From: Chelydra serpentina
Taxonomy: Eukaryota > Chordata > Testudines > Chelydridae
NCBI GenBank assembly: GCA_037349315.1
Contig: JBAIAC010000040.1
Location: forward strand, 13,038,001 to 13,102,000
Direction of reading: 5' to 3'
DNA length: 64,000 nucleotides
Translations under genes and position numbers: made by a program
Shown here: positions 24,006-37,243 of the stretch, piece after piece
How the letters are laid out: every line of letters begins with the position of its first letter
Numbering within the stretch: position 1 is the first letter of the stretch
Notes under the pieces: generated by a model
What the model was told of the DNA's origin: nothing
Database searches by the model: none
What the model saw: the letters and a program-made list of their open reading frames with translations, nothing else

Positions 24006-24313
24006 TTATTATTTATATTGCATGAGCACCAAGAGGCCCAAACCAAGACCAGGGGTCCATTGTGCTGTGTTGTGTGCACACCTGGTAAGAGCCAGTCCCT
24101 ACCCAGCTGATGCTTACAGTCTAAATAGAGAAGACAGACAAGGGGGGAGGTAAAGGGAAGTATTTTTTTATCGCTGTTCTATAGATGGGGAAATGAGGCA
24201 CAGAGAAATTAAGAGACTTGCCCATGGTCACGCAAGAAGTGGGTGGCAGAGCTGGCAATTGATCCCAGCCCCTCAATCCTGTGCATTGTAATCACAAGAC
24301 TACCTTTCCTCCC
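24006..24313 (-). mobile_element. tRNA-derived SINE, near full length
   Basis: The minus strand carries all parts of the MIR-like reptile SINE: a degenerate tRNA head with CTGGGATCAATTGCCAGCTC in the B-box position, a body with TCTTAATTTCTCTGTGCC, and a tail with TTAGACTGTAAGC and a GTGCTCATGCAATATAAATA end. It is about 305 bp and is the best example of the family in the window. Confidence 0.7.
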
Positions 24314-25034
24314 AGCTAGATTCCCACGGTGGTAATGCTGCTGGAGCAGCGCCGCGGGTAGTGCACTGGTGGGAAATGTTAAGAAAAACCCCCTATTGTG
24401 CTCTGGTTCTAAATCTGCAAAGGCCGAAGTCAGCACTTGGATATTTCCCCCCTGAGTCTCAGGAAGGGATTTGCTTCTCTGCAGTGCCTCAGCCATATAA
24501 AACTCCATCCGTTCTGCCTATGGAAGCCGTCCGGATTGCATTCTACGTTGCTGTTTGCATTGTTCCCGCCTCGTGGTGGTGCCTGTCACTCTTGGTAGTT
24601 CTGTAATCTGTGTGTTTCCCCAGTTGTCTGTCCGCCCTCTTCCCCTGTGTGAGTCCCAAAATAAAGCTGCAACACCGAGATTTCTTGCTGTAGCTTGAAA
24701 ACTGACCCAAACCTGTGTGTGTCGACGCCATAGGGCAGCCCTGCATCGGTGGCAACACCTCCCCCTGCTGTTTTGTGACCTAACCTGCAGCATCGCACCA
24801 AGTGTTACTTTGCTCCTTGTGCCTGGGCTCAGGCAGATGTAACAGAGGGCTCTGGGCAGCTCCCTTCCCGCAGTCAGCTGAGGGGAAGAGCCCCATATTT
24901 GGTTGCTGGGCCTTGCATAAGCGCGTACCACTATTCTAGGGAAGTCCTAACTCGCCCAGTAAGGATCTGGCCCTTGTTGCTGTAGTATCTGGACACATGA
25001 CAGTCTTTAATGGACATATCCTCCCTGCAGAGAT

Positions 25035-25192
25035 GGCTGCTATTCATGTTACAGATGAGCACCGGGAGGCTAAGTGAGTTGCCCAAGGTCACACAGGATG
25101 TCAGTGGCAGAGCAGGGCATTGACCCCCCCCAAGTCTCCTAAATCTTAGGTTAGTGCTCTAGCCACTGGACCATCCTTCCTTGTCTATGTAG
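25035..25192 (-). mobile_element. tRNA-derived SINE, 5' half
   Basis: The + strand reads AGTTGCCCAAGGTCACACAG, GTGGCAGAGCAGGGCATTGA and then GTGCTCTAGCCACTGGACC, which is the SINE body and head in reverse. The tail is missing. Confidence 0.65.
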
Positions 25193-27355
25193 CAGAGTAG
25201 AGAAGACTGCCCGGTAGAAGACTCCACCACCACCTCCCAAGCTTATTGTTGCCACGCACATTACCATAACCCCATTAAGAGATTAACATGACAAAAACAC
25301 AGTGGCGGCCTGTGTTTTTTATAAAGGTTTTTCAGTGCCTAAAGCAAAGCCGTTCTCTTTGCATCTCCCTGTTACCGGTTGTTACTTCCAATGCGTCAGG
25401 AAGCTCTGTAATGCTTGCTGCTGACTGCTCATCCCCACCCGCCCCGAGAGATGAGCCAGCTCTCCCGATGTGCGTGTGCCCTGGAATTTATGAATTAAGG
25501 AGGCGGTATAATTGGGCTGTCATTCTGAATGAAAAACTGCGTCGATTCCCATGCTCCTCGAGGGAAAACAAGTTGCTGACGTTCCTCCCAAGTTCTGCAG
25601 AAATGGCCCAGGAAGAGAAGAATGAGTGCAATAAAACAACTGAAGAGACGCCTCTCGTTTCACGTGCGCACACTCGCGCACGCCCGTGCACGCGCTCAAG
25701 CTCACATGCACTCTCAGCAGGCTGGGCTGTAGCTGGCACAGAACCAAGCGCGCTAGTCTCGTTAATGCGAGGCCATCCCAAATGCCCCTTTTTGCTAGGA
25801 ATAGGGTCGAGTTTTTGATTAACAGATGCCTCCCCGCTCCCCTCGTAAGCGGATTCAGGACAATTTTGGTTTGGGTTTTAAACAGTGTGGTGTAATTAGC
25901 CCTAGACACCTGTTTTCAGTTGATTTCCCTACAGAGGTATCAAAGGGGCTGAAGAGGGGCGGGGGAGAGGGGAAGGGAGCCAGGAGGGCTCAGAAGCAGC
26001 TGTGATGCCGGGTGAAATGAATGGCCCCAGAGCTGCCTTTTCATTGGTGCAGCTGGAACATCTGGAGTGATTAAAACCACAGAGGATTCTCTTGTTTGAT
26101 TTTGTGGGAGTTGGGTGGAGTCTGGGCCGCGGGGAGAGCAATAAGATTCTGGCACTTGCAGCTGGAAGGCTGGTTCCTTTAAAGGCAGACCTGCCGGGAC
26201 CATGGTGGCATAAAGATTTAAAGTCAGAGTTCAAAGGACTCTGTTGGCTTTAAATTCCTGGGCCAGATCCCTTGGCCTCCCCAAAGCTGCTTTGCAGGGG
26301 AGCAGTTGGAAGGATGCAGGAGGGAGTGCACAATGGGTCAAAGGTAGCGTTAAGCCATGTTTACAGTCTGCTGATAGGGACTTGAAGTCTGCTCTCGTCT
26401 TATGCCTGGCTCACTATGCTCCAAGGGGTCCCAGCAGCTGGGGAATCAGCCAGATGCATCAGCTTTGCGGCCAGGCCCCCTTCACTGAGACCTGGGAGAG
26501 AAATTGGAATGGGAGCTGTAAGAGTGGCCCCAGGAGATTTCCTTGCCCACTGCCTGGTCCTGCTGGCCTTTCTGCCTTGCAGAGTGGCCCAAACTCCCTA
26601 TGCACCAGGTGCCTCCCCCATATGCAGGGTGATGCCCCTTCTCTGGCTGGGCTGCCTCCAGGCTCAGGAAAGAAGCTGGCACTTTGCACCAACACTGTAT
26701 TCATTACAGTTCCCTTTAAAGAAAAGCCCCTGCTCCAGAAAGCTCCCAAGGGACCTTTGGTCCCGTGACCTCAACACGCTAGCAGTGTCCATCCCCAGGT
26801 CTGCTGGCAGTGAAGAGGGATTGAGACTATTGAGAGCAATGGGCTCCACTTAGTTAGAGCCTTCGTGCTCACAGAGCCACCTGGCTTTACCAAGGCGCAG
26901 GGCTTCCAGGCCTGTGCAAGCCAGGTCACCAGGGAAGCCAGCTGGGGAGTTTGGCTTGTTTTCTAGTGGAAAGTTGATCTCAAGTCAGTGACTCTGGGAA
27001 AGCAAAACGAGATTCCCATCTTACCTTGGACTGGAGATACCCTGGCGGAGTTGGGGGAACGATGTCCTCATAACAGACGGCTCTGCAGCCTGGCTTTTCC
27101 AGAGCTGCTGGGTACCCGCAGATTTGAAGTTAAAGGAGCTTCAGGTACTTAGCACCTTTCAAAACCGGGCCGTCCTCCTGGAAAGAAAAGGCTTTTGTTG
27201 TTTGTATTGTTTTCTTCCCCTGACATTGATTTTATAAATCCTCTGCAAATGCTCAGATTAGCTATGAAGGCGGCAAAAGTAGCTGCTGACAGATAAATCC
27301 CCTTCTCCTTTTTCTTTGCGTGTGGGTTTATTGCTTGGTGTGCGATCAGTTACAG

Positions 27356-27997
27356 CAGAGGTGGGCAAACTTTGTGGCCCGAGGGCCACATTGGGGTTGT
27401 GAAACTATATGGAGGGCCGGGTAGGAAAGGCTGTGCCTCCCCAAACAACCTGGCTCCTGCCCTCTATCTGCCCCCTCCCACTTCCCAACCCCCTGACTGC
27501 CCCTCTCAGAACCCCCGACCCATTCAGCCCCTCCCACCCCCCGCTCCTTGTCCCCTGACCACCCCTTCCCAGGACCCCCCACCGTAACCCCCCCCTCCCC
27601 GTCCCCTGTTTGCTCCGACCCCTATCCACGCCCCTGCCCCCTGACAGCCCCCCCACCCCGACTCCCACGCTTATCCAACCCCTCCTTTTCCCCATCCCCT
27701 GACTGCCCCCCCCGAACTTTCGCCCCATCCAACCGCCCCCTGTCCCCTGACTGCCCCCCCGCCCCTTATCCAAACTGCCCACTCCCCACCCCCTTACCAT
27801 GCTGCTCAGAGCAGCAGGAGCTCGCAGCCCGGCCGGAGCCAGCCAGCAGGAGCAGCGGGCCAGAGTGCTGGCAGCGCGGCAAGGTGAGGCTGTGGGGGTG
27901 GGGGGATAGCAGGGGAGGGGCCAGGGACTAGCCTCCCCGGCCGAGAGCTCAGGGGCCAGGCAGGACGGTCCCACGGGCCGTAGTTTGCCCACCTCCG
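27356..27997. mobile_element. hAT-type element with perfect target duplication and C-rich interior
   Basis: Termini are CAGAGGTGGGCAAACT and AGTTTGCCCACCTCCG, inverted with one or two mismatches. The flanks are identical 8-mers AGTTACAG at 27348-27355 and 27998-28005. Inside, 27430-27800 is a pyrimidine-rich, partly tandem array of CCCCTGACTGCCCC-like units. Subterminal blocks contain the gggccacattgg and cacgggccg words common to this family. No transposase. Confidence 0.9.
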
Positions 27998-28186
27998 AGT
28001 TACAGATATTGACCATGGCCTTCCCTCTCCTTAAGAAAGTTCGGTACATCTGGCCTTTTAGGATTCAGTGCAAGAGGAATTATTTGAGAGGTGCGGGGAA
28101 AAAGGGAGAGCAGAAGAGTTCCTATCTGTAATACTTTGAGAACATTTGGTCCATCTGGGCATCTGAGCCATTGACTTTTAAAGAAC

Positions 28187-28187
<1 letters not shown>

Positions 28188-28218
<31 letters not shown>
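28188..28218. repeat. (GA)n microsatellite
   Basis: About fifteen tandem GA units precede an AAAC-rich stretch. Confidence 0.9.
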
Positions 28219-28221
<3 letters not shown>

Positions 28222-30999
28222 CAAAAGATATTAGCCAGATCTTTCTTGAGCAAACAGTAGAGCAGTTGTACGAAGCCCTAACGTCTTAATGCATTTTCCC
28301 TCTGTCCTTGGGAGGTCTTAGAGATAATTAAATACATTTGTATGCAAAGTCTGTGCAAAAAAAAATTTAAAAAGGCAGCAACAGTGTCTCCTTGGTAGTT
28401 CCAAAAATGCCAATGAAGGCTCTCTCTGGGCTTGGCTGGCAGGAGGGGTTTTGATGAAGCAAAGTCTTTAGCAGCCCAGGAGCTTTTCTTTCCTGAAATC
28501 CAGCGCACCAGTGAGCTGCTTTGTCCAGCTTCCCCTCCCCGGCTTTATTCATGTGCCACTTCTTTTTCATACGTGTTGAATCTCTTTCACTTCCCCCACT
28601 AGCCTTCCCTTTCATGACAAGGAAGGATAATCGCCATGCAGTTATTCCTGGCAGTGGTACCACGGATCTTCCCCCCCGACCCCAAATATTGCTGCGATTT
28701 TCTTTCTTTGCAAATATTTTCTAAGCCATCTCCAAAATGCGTTTCGGAAGCGCAACACTGACACCTGCTGGCAAAGGTGGAGCCAGTGGTGCCTCATAGC
28801 TTTGCAGCACCATAGGGGAACCTCTTTGCCAAATCTGGCAGGTAGGTTTATCATGTTAAAGAACAATTCCCCCAGCTGAATTTTATCTGCCATTTCTCAG
28901 CCTCTTTTCCGTAGAATATTTGTTAGAAATAGATTTCCTGAGCTGGAAACCCTGTTTCTTTCTCTTTAAGTTGCCGTGTTTTTGTGTGTGTAGACTCATC
29001 ACTGGTGATTTCTGCCCGAGAAATAGCATGTGCCTGGATTAAACACGAACATTTACATGATATCTACCTCCGAGTAAGGGCAGCCATTCCAAAAACTGAC
29101 TAGATTCACAGAAGATTGGAAAAGCCAGACACCGTGAAAGCTATTTCAGCTCATACCTCATGCAACTTGATCAAACGGGAAGGATCTATGCTTGCTTGCC
29201 ATATGTACTGCAGATTAAGTATTGCTGTTACCATACCATTTTAGTTGGGGAAGGGAAAGAGGTGCTGCCTTCATTTAGAAACTGATTGGCCTTAGGAGGA
29301 GAGGGAAGCTTATGCTGTCGCTAATGACTGGGCTTTGTGTTGCCTTGAAGTCACTGCAGTGGGATTTTCATTTTAGAAGAAGAGGGAAGTTGCAGGCTAG
29401 CGGAGGGTTGGCGTGTCACTGTCAAGACTCATCCTGATTTTCTGATTGTAAAGGTCACAGTCCCAGCCTGTTTTTTGTGGCAGACCTTTAAGATGCGTCT
29501 TTGTTCATGTCTGAGTACCTTGACCTATTTTGCTTTGCCATTTTCCACAAAATCCAAGGGAAACTGTTGCTGGCTAAACCCACTGAGGTCAGTTTTGTAA
29601 TCTCAGAGAGCACATTGGGGAAGTAACCCCTAGTCCGTATACTCTAATTGGTGGGCCTGCACCTTTGATAATTGTACAGTATTACACCCATGGAGAGTAG
29701 AGAGACTGTAATTCTTCACTGTGTTTTAGCTATAATTAGATTTGCAGGGGTGGTTTTTTTGCTTTTAAGGAGCCTCCACTTACTGGCAAGCGTTCATTTC
29801 TTGATTTGCCATCAAATCTTCTGTCTTAAACCAGTTAGAACAGATTTGACCACTTGGGAAACTTTTTTGTGGGCTGCCCAAATACCTATCAAAGTTTCTA
29901 GAGATTTTACCCAAATCCTTTCTCTGATAGAAATTGGGGTGGTTGTTTTTTGATAATCTGGGGCTCTTTTGTGAGATGATGCAACGGGTGCAGCATTTCA
30001 GCCGTCGTTTGGTCCCCGTTGGATTTTATGCTGTGCCAGAGTTAATCTTTCTCTAGCGCTCTCCTGCGGAGTCCTGGAAATGTGGCTCATGGCCTGTCTC
30101 TCAAGGGCAGGTTTTATCGCTGCCGAGCTCAAACAAGCTGCTGCTTCACTTCATCTTTAGAGCATTCGCGTCTAAGTGACTATCAGGGTTATCCTCCGTT
30201 TGCTGTGGGTAAAAGCTGCGGATGTGTCTGGAAACTTGGGTGTGGCTTTTGGGCTCCTGGCTGGTTGCCCAGATGGAGTTTGGGTGCCTCACCTGTACAC
30301 CCAGGGTAAGGCTGTGACTCAGAACTAAGGGAACCGCCACACGCCCCTTTTATATGTAGGACCACAGAGGAAGAGATGTACATTCAGCTGCAATCTCTCT
30401 CCAGGGCAGGGAGTCTGAACTGGACGCTGGCCCCTGGCTCAGCGTTGTCTAGTTTGCAGCTGTTGGCATGTTGAGTTTTTACCAGATTCTGATGAATTCC
30501 CTTCGTTTTATTTAACGCTAAAAACGAAAAGGGGATTTGAAAACGACCTTCCTGAGACAGGCCGTTGGTCTGTAGATGCCCTGAAGGGAGTGGCTTCTGC
30601 TGCTTGTTCTGATGTCCTTAGCAGCAGCTTCTGGGTCAGTCTGACGTTACTGGAATTGTAGGAGGTGCCGATATTACAGTAAGTGTGTGGGGCCGTTTGA
30701 CCCTGAGGAGCAGCCCCCTAATGATTGACACCCTGCCTCTGGGCTCCTTAGTAATATCAAATACATACAATAGTGGAATTTGTCTGTGTGGCCTACCTGC
30801 CCGCTTCCCACCTGCATCTCTGCCCTGACTCCTGATGCTGCCCTTTCTGCACGGGACGTACTCCCCTTAGAGATTCCTACAGCTCCCATCTTCTGATTGG
30901 CTGAACCCCTCCTTACATCCTGCCTGTGCCGGGATGCCTGCGGCTTGCTCCTGTCCGGCAATGGGTAGGAGAGCTGCGGCTTCTGCCTTTCTGCTAAAC

Positions 31000-31170
31000 T
31001 TGGTTCACCCCGGTGTTACCTCGTCCTCCCCACCCTGTGTGTCGGCCTCATCTGCCTGCAGTGTCCTGTCTAACACCAGATTGTGAGCTCTCTTTGGCGC
31101 TTGGTCTTTGGTACAGCGCCTAGCACAAGGGAGGTTCTGAGGCACTATTGTAAATTAGAAAAAGAAGAAG
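31000..31170 (+). mobile_element. SINE tail fragment
   Basis: The motifs AGATTGTGAGCTCTCTTTGG, GTACAGCGCCTAGCACAAGG and a final AAAGAAGAAGAAT run are the 3' part of the MIR-like SINE family, on the + strand. The tRNA head is absent. Confidence 0.6.
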
Positions 31171-31690
31171 AATACGTAGCCACAGAAGGCGTCTCATTCA
31201 GGGGAAGAACTAGGAAATCAGCAGTGGGCCATTAAAGCAAAAGAGTCCAATAGCCCCTTAACTCCCCGCCACCCCTTTAAACACGAGAGTGGCAAACAGC
31301 GCAGCTCCCAATTAAGACCTAAACAAGGAACTTTGCTGCTCTGAGAAATGTCCCGTCCCCCCCCCCCCCAATGGAATTTTCATTCAGCTATTTTTTTTAT
31401 GCATCGCATCTGTAGTCGAGATCCACAAGCCAGATCTAAGAGGGCCACTTTAGGCAGTTTGTGGCCAGAAAACACCCTGCCTAAGGCAACGGGAAATGTT
31501 AAAGGGTTATTCTCCCCGCCACCTCTGTTAGCCCATTTGTCTTGTTGATGTTTCACAGGAAATGCTTTATGGTTACGCTTTCTATTTCTGTCACAGTGCT
31601 GGAGAGAGAGTCTCGTATGGCCAGAGTGTTTCTTTTTTTGAACCACTCACTCTTTTTTTTTTCTTTTTTCTCCCCCCCCTTCTTTCACAG

Positions 31691-31804
31691 CAACAGTTGG
31701 AGGAGGAAGCAGCCAAACCACCCGAGCCTGAGAAACCGATCTCACCCCCACCTATTGAGTCCAAGCATCGCAGCTTAGTGCAGATAATTTATGATGAGAA
31801 CAGG
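31691..31804 (+). CDS. NCOR2: NCOR2 coding exon, end of coiled coil and following linker
   Basis: The exon has 38 codons in phase 0 on both sides. The acceptor is TTTCACAG and the donor GTAAGT. It encodes [16 protein letters not shown], then [15 protein letters not shown] and [15 protein letters not shown] completes the coil from the previous exon. The proline-rich linker leads to the very conserved [11 protein letters not shown] block. SLVQ (not SIVQ) and IESKHR fit NCOR2 over NCOR1. Upstream intron sequence 31646-31690 is a strong polypyrimidine tract. Confidence 0.97.
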
Positions 31805-34358
31805 GTAAGTCACTTACTGACCAGCGTTTGCTCAGCTGACTGAGGTATTAACACGGCGGTTGTGCTGTGGATATGCACTCCCTACTCAACTGGCTTCACC
31901 TGTATTATCAGGAAATGTCTGCTTGTAACAATTGACTGGGGCCAGGCCAGTGAGGGGGGAATCTGGATTTCTGCCAGCAGCCCATGCAAATGGCCTACCT
32001 CCCATGTGATCTCTTGTGGAAATTGCGAGAGGTGACGGTTGGTGGATGTTGACAAGAGCAAAGGGCGTTAATTGTGTAGGGTGGCTCTTTGTTGCATGTT
32101 TTATTGCTGGAAGGGGCGACGGTTTAATGGGCTAAGCCTTGGATTTGAAATACCTAGAATGATGCCCTGGAACCCAGCGCAATCAACCATCAGGAACTGC
32201 TCAGCGTAACATCCTCCTGGGGTAAATTGAGTTCTTGAATTACTGTATGCGGATGTGTAGGATGATCCCTTAGGAACATAGGCGTTCTCTTGTCTGTGTG
32301 GGCGACACAGATCCTGTGATGCTTTCTCTCCGCTTGGTGACCGTATCCCAAACTCCCCTCCCAGGGCTGGATCTGCTGGCGTGGGGCACTCTCTTGGCTG
32401 CCCGCTTGTCCCCCAATGATCACCTTTCTGTGTACCTGGTAAGCACAGTATTGAGTCTGACGTGCAAACTTGGGAGCCTCGGACATCCAGATCCCATATT
32501 TAGGCACCTATATGGAAGTGGCCTGCTTCCCAGAGGTGCCTAGTTCCTGCAGCTCCCATTGGTCTCAAGTTTGAAAATGTTGGCCTATGCCATAGAGCAC
32601 ATTGGTATCACAGGGGTTATCGCTAGCATTCTGCCCTGTCTGGTGTGCGGGGTTCCCTGTGAGCTCAGTGCTGCCCCTGTAGGGCAGTGTTTGATCATGA
32701 TCCCCGGTGGGGAATGTGAGACCTTGAACATTTAAACACAATCAAGCAAAGAAAACCTTCCCCTCCCTCCCCCTCCCACACTTCACACACACCCTTACCC
32801 TTCAAGGTCAAGGACTCTTTCAGCCTCTCAAAACACATACAGACACATTATCCTCGTTTATTATTGTTGTAACTGATGCATGTTTTTACTCTTCTGCGGT
32901 AAATGTGGGGGTATTGCGGACATTTTTGACTTTGAATAAGGGATCATCAGCCTGGAAACGCTGAAGAAAAATCTAGCATTAGTGGAACCAGTTTGCCCTT
33001 TATTTGCTTTCTGAAGAACCGGTATAGCTTTAGCTGTGCCAAGTTCCCAACCCCTTGCACTTGGGGAATCCAGTGCTAACCGTGAGGATGGTTATGCAAA
33101 ACAGATTTTAAAGGACCATGTGATCTGTGTTGAACACTTTCAACGGGGCAAGGCGAATGGAGAGGAGATTGACACAAATCAGCGCTGAATCTGGAATTTT
33201 AACGCGGCAGCAAGCTTGAATAAAAGGGCGTGTTGGAATTGCTGACGGTGTGTAACTCTCTTTGACTGCTAATTCGTTAAACACGGCCGCTGCCTGCAAT
33301 TGGGGTTGAAGGAGAAATGAATGTGGCTGGGTGCTTTGCATTGACATTAGAAAATCGGGCCCTTTTGTACATAATCAAGCACATTCATTTTAGGTGTTGG
33401 GTTTAATGGATGATTCTGCATAAAAGGAAAGTGACGAGCCGCTAATTGCGAGTCCTTTGAATTCACTGTGAGCTGCAGAACTCCCGGTGGCCGACTTTTA
33501 AAGATTAGATGCCCTGGGCACTAGTCCAAGGTAAAGCAATTACTTTGCCGTGGTTGTCATTCTTTATAACTCATATAAACACCAAGATACGCATGATGCT
33601 GTGTGGACCTGTATAAAGAGAGCGGCCAAGATTTAAAAAAACGTGCGTGTCTACCTTGAGACGACTTAAAGGGAGCTGGGTTTCAGGGGGCAGGTGCTTT
33701 AGCACTTCCTGAAAACTCTTGACCCTCTTTAAGTCCTCTCCAGTTGTGCACTCAACATCACTAGTCACTTCGGAGAATCTTGGCCAAAATTCTCACCCAG
33801 ATTGCTTAGGCTTTAGGTTAAGACATGAACAGCAGGGAGTGGTCAGACAAAGATGAGGACCACTGGATCATGCAGTCACTTAGGGGAGTAAACTTTTCTC
33901 ACAAACGTTGGAGCGATATAGCTTGTTGGGTGGGGTTTTGAGCATGTTGGGTTGGTGGGAACCGTGGGGCAGGGTGGATTGGTTCGTTGTCTTTGTTTCA
34001 CAGTCTGATGGTTAGCTGGATAGCCGAAACGTTCTACTGGTGATCCGAGAAGGGACTGGAGAGAAGACGGAGTGCTGTCATGGCCTGAGGGCTCAGGAAG
34101 GTTGTTCCAATCCTAGGGATCACACTTTCAGTGTACGTGCCGGATGCACAGTGGAGAGTGTAAATGCAGTGCTTGGATTTTTGCAGCAGGAGGGGCAGGC
34201 AGACTCGAACAGTGTCATCTGTTGGAAGTGCCATGACCCCATGATTCAAACAGCACCAAGTGACAATACTGCCCGTCCAGCTTGCTTGGGGCTACTGGGG
34301 TCACTGAACTGTCCAGTGGATGGTGCTGAAAAGAATGTGAAGGTCAATGTGAGTTGAA

Positions 34359-34661
34359 GGGCTAGTTGACACTACCCGCCCAATTTGACGGGTAGCGATC
34401 GATCTTCTGGGGATTGATTTATCACGTCTCATCTAGACACGATAAATCGATCCCAGAAGCGCTCCCCGCCGACTCCGGTAATCCAGTCCGACCCGAGGAG
34501 GAAGCGGAGTCGACGGGGGAGTGCCAGACTTCAACTTTACAGGGTCCACACCGCGAGGTAAGTCGAGCGAGGTACGTTGACTTCAGCTACGTTATTCACA
34601 TAGCTGAAGTTGCGTACCTTACTTCGACCTCCTCCTCCCCCTCCGTAGTGTAGACCAGCCC
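34359..34661 (+). mobile_element. double-hairpin Harbinger-like MITE, copy 2
   Basis: Flanked by GAA at 34356-34358 and 34662-34664. Termini are GGGCTAGTTGACACTAC and AGTGTAGACCAGCCC. It has the same layout as the copy at 45176: a GATTTATCACGTCT palindrome in the left third and a pairing of GACTTCAGCTACG with TAGCTGAAGTTGCG in the right third. The palindromes have drifted more than in the other two copies. Confidence 0.65.
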
Positions 34662-37052
34662 GAAATGGGCCATTGAGAGCAAATGGTTACAATGAACTGG
34701 AAGCAATTGAGCATGATGGCTTGGCTTCAGTTCTTAGTTTGTGGTTTCGGTTTGTCTGTGTTCTGCAGTTCATGCCCCATTCCTGCCCCAAACCTGGCTT
34801 TGGTGTTGCTATGAACCTTCGCAATAGCATGTGCTTGTTCAAAACGGGTGTGGCTCAAACGGAGGTCAAGTCTGACTCCAGATGGCGAAATAACACACTT
34901 CTTCCACATGTAGCTCTGTTAATGTCCACGTGACGGCTGGGAATGGAAGGCAGATGCTGCTTCTCTCTTCTCTTTTGGGGGATCCCATGTAGAATAACGT
35001 GAGGACACATTGTAATGGATTTATCCCTGGGTAAAAAAATTTAAATCAACCTTTTTTTGTTTTTAATAGAAGGCCCGACAGGTTGCCAGCCTACGTTGTG
35101 AACTGAGATCACTCGTCAGCTGCTGGGTGGTGCAGCCTCTAGAGGAGGGAACAGAACATGTGTGGGATTCTACATGCACATCCATCTGAATCAAATCAGT
35201 CTTGCAATTAGCGCTCTAGTAACACACACAATAAGGCTTTGGGGTGTGTTTATTCAGCTCACCCCTCTTCCGCTGCAGCTGCTCTGAATAGGGATCTCCC
35301 AGATCCTCCTTCAGGCAACTCCCTGGAGATTCTGCCTCTCTCCCCACTTCCCAGTGCTGCCTTTCTCTTTCATACCCACTGCTGCCTTTCTCCGGTGTGC
35401 ATTTAGCTCCCTTGGGGGCTCAGTACCAGGGAGAGGTTGACAAACTGAAGGTAACTCAGTGAAGAGCAAAACAAATTTGTAAGAGCTGGAGGCATTTGGA
35501 TCCTGCGGTGGTGGATACGGTCTCAGAATCTGATGAAGTAGATTGAAGAATTCTAGACTGTATTTAAGTTGTTTCACTAGTTCTTGATAACGAAAGGATT
35601 TACACAGCGGTGCGCGGAGTGTTGAGATCTCTTATTGGCCACTGATTATTAGGGTCTGCGTAGAGCTGTTAGTGGCGTGTGAGTGGTCGGTTTCTGGCAG
35701 CGAAAGGTGTTCCCATCACATACTTTGTAGCGGTGGGCTCATAGAAGGAGGTCACAGAGTCAAGCATAACCCCATGAAGATGAGTTTCAAAAACAGCGCT
35801 GAATACGAATGCCATTAGGCTGATGGTTAGGAAGGAAATTACTATTGATACGTGTAGCCCAATCACACTTCCCAGCTGAGATGTAGAGAGGCTACCAGTC
35901 AATTGCTGGATAAAGCAGGGTTGCCAGGGAGCTAAGCATCTGTAGTTTGATTCGTGAGGGGTGGGGAGAAATGGGGTATCTTTTAAGGCGTAGAAAAGAT
36001 ATCCAGGCCCAAGGGCGATACAGCCAGCGCAGGCAGCTGAGACAGGCTGTTTTAGGGTGGGAGTAAAAGTTTGAATCTGTATTTTGGGGTGATGATGCGT
36101 CCCTGGATCATCCGTTTGAATTCAGGAGGAGGGAAAGCAGGCACTTGTTTAAACGCCAAAGCCAGGGATTAGTGCTCCACCCCAAACTGGAGTGTCTGCT
36201 TCCCCAAGTGTGTGGGGCCCTCTCACTTACAGGTTGTGCCAGGCGAGAGAGGAGAACACAACCTTGGAGATTCTGGGAAATCAAGTTAGCCAGCTATTGT
36301 GTGACCTACTTTCGTTTTGGCAATAGCTGCGATTCTTCAAGGGTGAGTGGATTCTAATTTTAGCCTTGTGGTTCATCAGGGAATTATATTTCATTCCACC
36401 GGTGCATTGGGTAAGTGACCGGAGGAGCCCCATTCTGTATGGGGGCATAGAATATCGGTTGGAGTTGTCTGCATCAGAGCTTTCCTCAGAATCCAGGCTC
36501 TTCTGTGACATTCACTTTAACACTATTGTGCGTCTCTTCCTCCCTGTGACCTACTTTACAAGTGTGATTTGAAAGGTCTCTCTGCATCAGGGAGAGTTAT
36601 GATCTTTGGCAAATTTTGACCTGGGATCCCTTTCTTACTATACGCAATGTGCTGGGCAAGTTAATCGTATTCCGGAAACACATGGTTGTGCAGATGGGAC
36701 TAAAGAAGAAGGTAGAAAAGCGCAGGGATCTTCACGGACTTTGTCCTGAGAGAACTGGCGGCATTTGCTTTTGGGGGGAGATTTTCCAAGGCATACGTGG
36801 CAGTGAAGCCTACAGCCGCCTTTGACATTTATCTTGCGGCTGTTTGTGCCTTTGACAATCTCCGCCTGTGTATATTGATCCAAGATGCTTCGTCATTCCA
36901 GCCTCAGTGGGCGTTGGAAATTGCGCCTGCGGATTTTGCACTGGCCCCCTTTTTGCGTACAAGCCCGTGACCTGGAATAACTGTGTGGTGGCCACCCAGA
37001 TGTGGGCCTTGTGCCCACACAGAGGGGTGTCACGTGGCCAGGTGCAGTTTTA

Positions 37053-37243
37053 GGGCTCGTCTGCGCCGCAAACCAGGGTGTGTATCTACAACCTCCCAGC
37101 TTGCTGCACAGGAACGTCTTCACGGCTTCCCATGCCCCGGGGCTTTCAGCACACTGTAGTGAACGGTCGTATACAGCAGGCTTGGGGGCTGTGGATTCAC
37201 ACCCTGGTTTGCTCTGCAGCAACCCGCCACGTAGAGAAGGCTC
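37053..37243. mobile_element. short GGG-ended MITE
   Basis: The left end is GGGCTCGTCTGCGCC and the right end reversed is GAGCCTTCTCTACGTG. Subterminal blocks GCAAACCAGGGTGTG and CACACCCTGGTTTGC are exact inverted copies. The flanks are TTA on the left and TAA on the right, compatible with a Harbinger-like TWA target, though not identical. Confidence 0.5.

Larger units (their letters stand above)
23779..31690 (+). other. NCOR2: NCOR2 intron between first and second visible exons
   Basis: This is 7,912 bp, from donor GTAAGG to acceptor TTTCACAG, in phase 0. It holds two minus-strand SINEs, a complete hAT element with C-rich interior, a (GA)n run and a SINE tail. The parts at 24314-25034, 25193-27347, 28219-30999 and 31171-31690 contain nothing I can name. 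The acceptor is preceded by an unusually long T-rich and C-rich run (31646-31685). Confidence 0.9.

Noticed and set aside
23629..24153. 174-codon + strand ORF as a stand-alone gene
   Set aside because: Its first 50 codons are the NCOR2 exon and the rest is read-through past the GTAAGG donor into the intron.
27405..28049. 214-codon glycine-rich minus-strand ORF
   Set aside because: It is the translation of the C-rich interior of a hAT element. Low complexity explains the lack of stops.
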